Source: Fidelibacterota bacterium
Lineage (GTDB): Bacteria > Fidelibacterota > Marinisomatia > Marinisomatales > SCKK01
Direction of reading: 5' to 3'
DNA: 37,983 bases
Assembly (NCBI GenBank): GCA_004124475.1
Contig: SCKK01000033.1
Location: forward strand, 1-37,983
Under the pieces are notes generated by a model. It saw only the letters and a program-made list of their open reading frames with translations, was not told the origin of the DNA and ran no database searches. The position numbers and the translations under genes are program-made. This document shows, one piece after another, positions 33,758 through 37,983 of this stretch; position 1 is the first letter of the stretch, and the number at the start of each line of letters is the position of its first letter.

Positions 33758-34651
33758 ATGCGGTCTAAAGTATTAATCGCTTATCTGACTCTCTGTGTTA
33801 TTTGGGGAACCACCTGGATTGTATTAAAGATTAGTCTGACGGGTACACCCCCTATTTTGGGTGTTGGACTCCGATTTGGCATCTCCAGTATTATTTTGTG
33901 GTCCATTTTCTTATGGCGAAAAGAATCACTTATCCTGACACCGAATGCCATTAAAGCGTACCTTGCATTTGGGATATTAAATTTTGGATGTTCTTATTCC
34001 CTGACTTATTGGGGAACACAATTTATCTATTCAGGGATGTCTTCAGTACTTTGGGCAACCCTTCCAATTTTCATTGCAATCCTGGCTCATTTTATGATCC
34101 CAAGTGACCGTTTAAATATGAAGAAAATATTAGGAGGCACAATTGGGTTAATCGGGACATTTTTAATTTTTCGACCACAGGATGGAACATCAAGTAACTT
34201 TCAAATGATTGGTGTTTGGGCTGTCCTTTTTGCTGTTGTAATTGCAGTTTGGCCAAACATCTTCTATAAAATTCACCAATCTGAGATTCCTCATTTACAT
34301 TTAAACACTGTCTCTCAAAGCATTTCTGCCCTGATTTTGATACCCACATCTTTTTTAGTAGAGAATCCCCAAAATATGGTTTGGGATTTTCCAAACGTCT
34401 CTGCCCTTTTATATCTTGCTGTTTTTGGATCGGTGATTACCTGGTCTATTTTCTTTTGGCTCTTCGGTCATCTTACCATCACACAAATTTCCACTGTTGC
34501 ATTGATACCCCCTGTTATCGCTCTCATTCTTGGATGGGTTTTTCTCAATGAAACACTCACACCATTAATGATAGCTGGTTCCGCTTTGGTTCTGGGAGGT
34601 GTATTCCTTATTAATTCAACTCAGAAAACCCCCTCTGGAACTACTATTTGA
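33758..34651 (+). CDS. EamA/DMT-family transporter
   Basis: 297 residues with about ten membrane helices arranged as two EamA repeats. The first begins IAYLTLCVIWGTTWIVLKISL and the second near ISALILIPTSFLV, with VALIPPVIALILGWVFLNETLT near the end, the usual EamA glutamate loop. Drug/metabolite transporters of this family export amino acids or other small metabolites; the substrate cannot be assigned. Its stop overlaps the start of the downstream glycosylase gene by 4 bp. Confidence 0.92.
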   Translation: MRSKVLIAYLTLCVIWGTTWIVLKISLTGTPPILGVGLRFGISSIILWSIFLWRKESLILTPNAIKAYLAFGILNFGCSYSLTYWGTQFIYSGMSSVLWATLPIFIAILAHFMIPSDRLNMKKILGGTIGLIGTFLIFRPQDGTSSNFQMIGVWAVLFAVVIAVWPNIFYKIHQSEIPHLHLNTVSQSISALILIPTSFLVENPQNMVWDFPNVSALLYLAVFGSVITWSIFFWLFGHLTITQISTVALIPPVIALILGWVFLNETLTPLMIAGSALVLGGVFLINSTQKTPSGTTI

Positions 34652-35514
34652 TGGTTTTCACTCTTGATCCCAAGGGTCCTTTTAATTTATATATTGGGCT
34701 TGGAGATCTAACACGAGAACCATTTGGTCTTACTGAACAATTAAAAAACAAAAAATATTACACCGTTCTCTCTGGTCAGTTGGTCACTGTTACTCAGGAA
34801 AAACATGATGGTGTACTGACCATAGAAATTGATAATCGGGATTCAGAATTACAGCAGATTGTTATTTCAGAATTGAAAAATCGTTTCGGACTAAATCAGG
34901 ACATTATCCAGTTTTATCGATTCGCAAAAAAGGATCCCCATCTGGCGCCATTAATTGAAACATTAATCGGATTGAGAATGTACCAAAAATCTCCTTTTGA
35001 AGCCCTAATTACAGCAATTACAGATCAGCAACTCAATGTCGCTTTTGCTACTACTCTTAAACACAGATTGATTACGCATTACGGGTTACACTTTACTGAC
35101 AACAGTGAATTGTGGACATTCCCAACCCCTGAAAAAATAGCTAATCTCCCAGAGGATGCGCTACGACCACTCCAATATTCAGGATCGAAAAGCCGATTCA
35201 TTATTCGGTTGGCGAAAGGAATTATGTCAGGTGAATATTCATTGGATCACTGGACATCTCTTAAAGACGATGAATTACTTGAAGTATTGATGTCAATTTA
35301 TGGGGTTGGCAAGTGGACTGCTGAATACGCAGCGATGATAGGATTTAACAGAACTGATCTTGTGCCTGCAGCAGATATTGGACTCCAAAAAGCTGTCCAG
35401 CGATGTTATCACCTGGAAGAACGACCCACAGAAACCCAGGTAAGAGAGATCGCAGAAAACTGGAAACCGTGGCGGGGACTGGTGACATATTATTTGTGGC
35501 ACGGATTTGAGTAA
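34648..35514 (+). CDS. AlkA-like DNA-3-methyladenine glycosylase
   Basis: 288 residues. The first about 100 form a divergent AlkA N-terminal domain. The rest is the HhH-GPD superfamily: SPFEALITAITDQQLNVAFA, helix-hairpin-helix MSIYGVGKWTAEYAAMIGF and the catalytic Asp243 in VPAADIGLQKAV, followed by WRGLVTYYLWHG. There is no Cys-rich iron-sulphur loop. It should excise alkylated bases from DNA in base excision repair. It is translationally coupled to the EamA gene (ATGA), a pairing with no obvious functional reason. Confidence 0.9.
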   Translation: MMVFTLDPKGPFNLYIGLGDLTREPFGLTEQLKNKKYYTVLSGQLVTVTQEKHDGVLTIEIDNRDSELQQIVISELKNRFGLNQDIIQFYRFAKKDPHLAPLIETLIGLRMYQKSPFEALITAITDQQLNVAFATTLKHRLITHYGLHFTDNSELWTFPTPEKIANLPEDALRPLQYSGSKSRFIIRLAKGIMSGEYSLDHWTSLKDDELLEVLMSIYGVGKWTAEYAAMIGFNRTDLVPAADIGLQKAVQRCYHLEERPTETQVREIAENWKPWRGLVTYYLWHGFE

Positions 35515-36004
35515 CCGACGTTTCTTTAATTAGTGTCTGTCTATAATGTCGGGATATTTTTCTCCGTAGCCCCGTTCCGCCCTCTAACGTAGCGGGGTTT
35601 GGGATACTAATAACATGCTGATGCCGTTCACGGCGTTATAAACGTATAATACTCCAAATGATAAGGGCATGTCCAATGGATCCTGTGAAAATACCCTGCC
35701 GGAATTTTGGCACATTCAAATCCCAACCCCAAGTTTCGGGGCTGGGATCGAAAAGTTGAAAATCGTTTAGAGCGTTCCAGCATAACCGGTCGAGTCGGGC
35801 AGGCACGCCCTTCTCATTCAAAACAAAAGAATTCTTTGAAAGGTAACGTCGTGAACGACGTAGCTATCTTTTTTTGGACTTCATTATCCCCGCCATAAAT
35901 GACGGGGTTATTCATATGCGAAACTTAAGTAAAAATGTTGCAGATATAGTTGTAATCCCTAACACTTTCTGTTACTTTTTAACAGCCTAAAATACAAATT
36001 CCTG
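35515..36004. repeat. Gap packed with palindromes
   Basis: 490 bp without a credible gene. TAGTGTCTGTC (about 35531) resembles the ends of the atp-operon MITE. Palindromes: CCCCG...CGGGG (35570-35597), TCCCAACCCC...GGGGCTGGGA (35721-35747), ACGTCGTGAACGACGT (35846-35861) and CCCCGCCATAAATGACGGGG (35888-35907). A reverse CACAGGATCC lies at about 35679, GGGCAGGCA at about 35798 and ACGTAGCTAT at about 35858. Short frames across it are by-products of the repeats. Confidence 0.65.
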
Positions 36005-36463
36005 ATGTTTCAGATAACATTAACAGTCAACGGAAAAACCCATAGTGTCAACGTCGATCCTGAAACCCCTTTACTGTGGGTCTTAAGGGATACGCTGGGA
36101 CTAACCGGAACAAAGTTCGGTTGTGGTCGAGGATTGTGTGGGGCATGTACGGTTCATTTGGATGGTGAACCCACACGATCATGCATGACTTCTGTCGAAT
36201 ATGCTGTGGAAATGGAGATTACTACGATTGAGGGTCTATCCGTTGACAGCAAACATCCCCTTCAGCTCGCCTGGATTGAAGTAGAAGTTCCTCAATGTGG
36301 CTATTGTCAATCTGGCCAAATAATGACAGCTTCAGCGTTACTTAGAGAAAAACCCAACCCCACTGATGAAGACATAGACGTGACAATGAGAATGAACCTG
36401 TGCCGATGTGGTACTTATCAAAGAATTCGTCGTGCTATTCACATAGCATCACAGATAATGTAA
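36005..36463 (+). CDS. Isoquinoline 1-oxidoreductase alpha-type [2Fe-2S] subunit
   Basis: 152 residues. Plant-type [2Fe-2S] domain [22 protein letters not shown], then the helical second cluster domain with CGYCQSGQ and [10 protein letters not shown]. This is the small electron-transfer subunit (IorA/CoxS-like) of xanthine dehydrogenase-family molybdo-enzymes. It is followed 1 bp later by the molybdopterin subunit. The substrate is uncertain: isoquinoline-type, aldehyde and other N-heterocycle hydroxylases share this layout. Confidence 0.92.
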   Translation: MFQITLTVNGKTHSVNVDPETPLLWVLRDTLGLTGTKFGCGRGLCGACTVHLDGEPTRSCMTSVEYAVEMEITTIEGLSVDSKHPLQLAWIEVEVPQCGYCQSGQIMTASALLREKPNPTDEDIDVTMRMNLCRCGTYQRIRRAIHIASQIM

Positions 36464-36464
36464 C

Positions 36465-37874
36465 ATGACCATCACTTCTAAAATCAGCCGTCGGGATTTT
36501 CTGAAAGTATCCTCAGCAGCAGGAGCAGGACTTGTACTCGGATTTTACCTGCCGTATCGAGATCGACTACTTGCTGCTGAAACCGATTCACCACTGGACT
36601 TTAAGCCAAACGCCTGGCTGAAAATCGATACAGACGGTACCACTACGATCATGGTGGCAAAATCAGAAATGGGGCAGGGTGTAATGACATCATTGCCCAT
36701 GATTGTGGCAGAGGAACTGGATATTGATTGGGCAACCGTCCAAATAGTTCAGGCACCTGCCCATCCTAAGAAGTATGGTTCGCAAAATACTTCCGGAAGC
36801 CGTTCTGTTCGAACATCCTGGGAAATATTACGAAAAGCAGGTGCCACTGGTCGGATGATGTTAATAATGGCTGCAGCTAAGAAGTGGAATGTAGGTGTTA
36901 AATCATGTTACACCGATAAGGGAACCGTGGTCCATCGTCCCTCAGGCAGACGGTTTACATATGGGGAATTGGTAAATACAGCTTCCAAGATCACAATTCC
37001 TTCTAATGTGTCCCTAAAAAATCCGGATGACTTTCGAATAATTGGAAAATCCATACCACGGATAGACACTCCCAGTAAGGTAAACGGAAGTGCTATCTAC
37101 AGTAATGATGTAAAACTGCCTGATATGCACTATGCAACAGTTTCTCGTTGTCCAGTGTTTGGAGGAACGGTCAAACACTTCAACGCTGATGCAACGATTC
37201 AGTCGAATGATGTAGTCGATGTCTTTGAAATTGACAGGGGTGTTGTTGTCTTGGCTAAGTCAACCTGGGCTGCAATAAAAGGTAAACGATTGCTGAATGT
37301 TACATGGGATGAAGGTAAAAACAGAGATTTAAGCAGTAAAAAAATTACCCAACTATTTAACAAAAGAAGTGAAAAAAAAGGAGCAGTGGGTCGAAAAGAT
37401 GGAAATGTGGAAAAAGCGTTAAAGCTATCTCATTCTACTCTCCAGGCATCGTATGAAGTCCCATTTCAAGCCCATGCGACCATGGAGCCTATGAGCTGTG
37501 TCGCTGATGTACGTCGGGATGGTTGCGAGATATGGGTCCCTACACAAGGACCGCAAAGCGCTCAAAAATTAGTGTCAAAATTGACAGGTTTTCCCCTTGA
37601 TAAAATTAAAGTTAATGTCACTCTCCTTGGCGGTGGTTTTGGGCGGCGAGCATTTAACGATTTTGTGATAGAAGCTGTTCAGATTTCAAAAAAAGCAGGC
37701 AAACCTATTAAACTAATATGGACACGGGAAGATGATATTCATCATGATTATTATCGACCTGCAAGCAAACATATTCTACAAGGTGGATTTGATAACAATA
37801 AAAGGTTAATTGCATGGTCACACCGGATTATTGCTCCATCTATCATTTTCTCTGAACTTGAATTCAACTATTAA
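36465..37874 (+). pseudogene. Isoquinoline 1-oxidoreductase beta-like molybdopterin subunit, truncated
   Basis: 469 residues of a protein normally around 720 or more. N-terminal twin-arginine signal SRRDFLKVSSAAGAGLVLGF (Arg9-Arg10) implies periplasmic export of the folded enzyme. Molybdopterin-domain segments: VAKSEMGQGVMTSLPMIVAEEL, SYEVPFQAHATMEPMSC, GGGFGRRAFNDFVIEAVQIS and LIWTREDDIHHDYYRP. The frame ends in SELEFNY at the left edge of an apparent IS30-family element, and the C-terminal molybdenum-binding part with the catalytic glutamate is missing from here on. The rest of the gene may continue beyond the insertion, outside the window. Confidence 0.82.
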
Positions 37875-37983
37875 GTGCAACTCAAACACTGTTTGTAAAG
37901 AAAGCGGAGCTGCTGTAGGCTCTCCTCTTTTCTTTAAGACAAAAATGAGGAGCACAAATGAGACACTACAACCAGCTCACGCT
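37866..37983 (+). mobile_element. Left end of an IS30-family insertion sequence (partial)
   Basis: The iorB-like frame breaks here. A stem-loop follows: TAAAGAAA (37896-37903) pairs with TTTCTTTA (37929-37936), with further GGAG/CTCC pairing inside. It would shield the transposase ribosome site from read-through transcripts. The exact left boundary is uncertain within about 10 bp, because the right end is outside the window. Confidence 0.6.
37958..37983 (+). CDS. IS30-family transposase, N-terminal start (partial)
   Basis: Only eight full codons are visible: MRHYNQLT, after GAGGAG. IS30-type transposases commonly begin with a similar Tyr-x-Gln-Leu-Thr segment before their helix-turn-helix. 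The call is tentative because the rest lies outside the window. Confidence 0.5.

Noticed and set aside
35636-35898. Short frames on both strands before the iorA-like gene
   Set aside because: Both are made of palindromic repeat sequence; opposite-strand overlap is explained by GC-rich hairpins.

Overview
The window is a bacterial chromosome segment at roughly 40% G+C, probably from a Gram-negative organism: it carries a TonB-dependent receptor, SecD/SecF and a twin-arginine exported molybdo-enzyme. Gene content and the many small intergenic repeats would fit an uncultured lineage of the Bacteroidota/Marinimicrobia (FCB) type. That placement is inference, because there is no rRNA or other decisive marker here.

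Layout. 1-1907 is a decayed margin: the 3' end of an IS110-type transposase, a TonB receptor without its plug domain, and a TetR gene with an internal deletion and frameshift. 2135-2629 is a ferritin. 2786-9840 is a fatty-acid beta-oxidation operon: a TetR-family regulator with its own promoter and operator, then fadE, fadA and fadN, then a small cupin. An S23 four-helix-bundle gene flanked by inverted heptanucleotide arrays sits between fadA and fadN. 9891-14536 is an accessory block on the minus strand: an hsdM remnant, a Phd/RelE-type toxin-antitoxin pair, a sirtuin, a short-chain dehydrogenase and a three-gene HipB-HipS-HipT system with three operators exactly 72 bp apart.

14638-27336, also minus strand, is core housekeeping. 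It holds aspS and a full F1Fo ATP synthase operon (atpZ-I-B-E-F-H-A-G-D-C in transcription order), preceded by parA-parB-M23 peptidase-bactofilin. A par cluster next to atp resembles the origin-proximal gid-par-atp arrangement of many bacteria, so this may lie near oriC. The c-subunit gene atpE has structured inverted-repeat inserts on both sides.

27712-37983 is mostly plus strand: the threonine catabolic pair tdh (SDR type) and kbl, secD-secF, an EamA transporter coupled to an AlkA-like glycosylase, and an iorA-iorB-like pair. iorB is cut short by what looks like the left end of an IS30-family element that runs off the window.

The longer intergenic gaps share a vocabulary of small modules: 7-nt (or 6-nt) tandem tracts of several unrelated sequences, CCCGA...TCGGG palindromes, a TTTCCACAGGAT module, a GGGCAGGCA motif and an ACGTAGCTAT motif. 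These, the S23 cassette and the HipBST operator array are the most unusual things in the window. No tRNA, rRNA or CRISPR array was seen.
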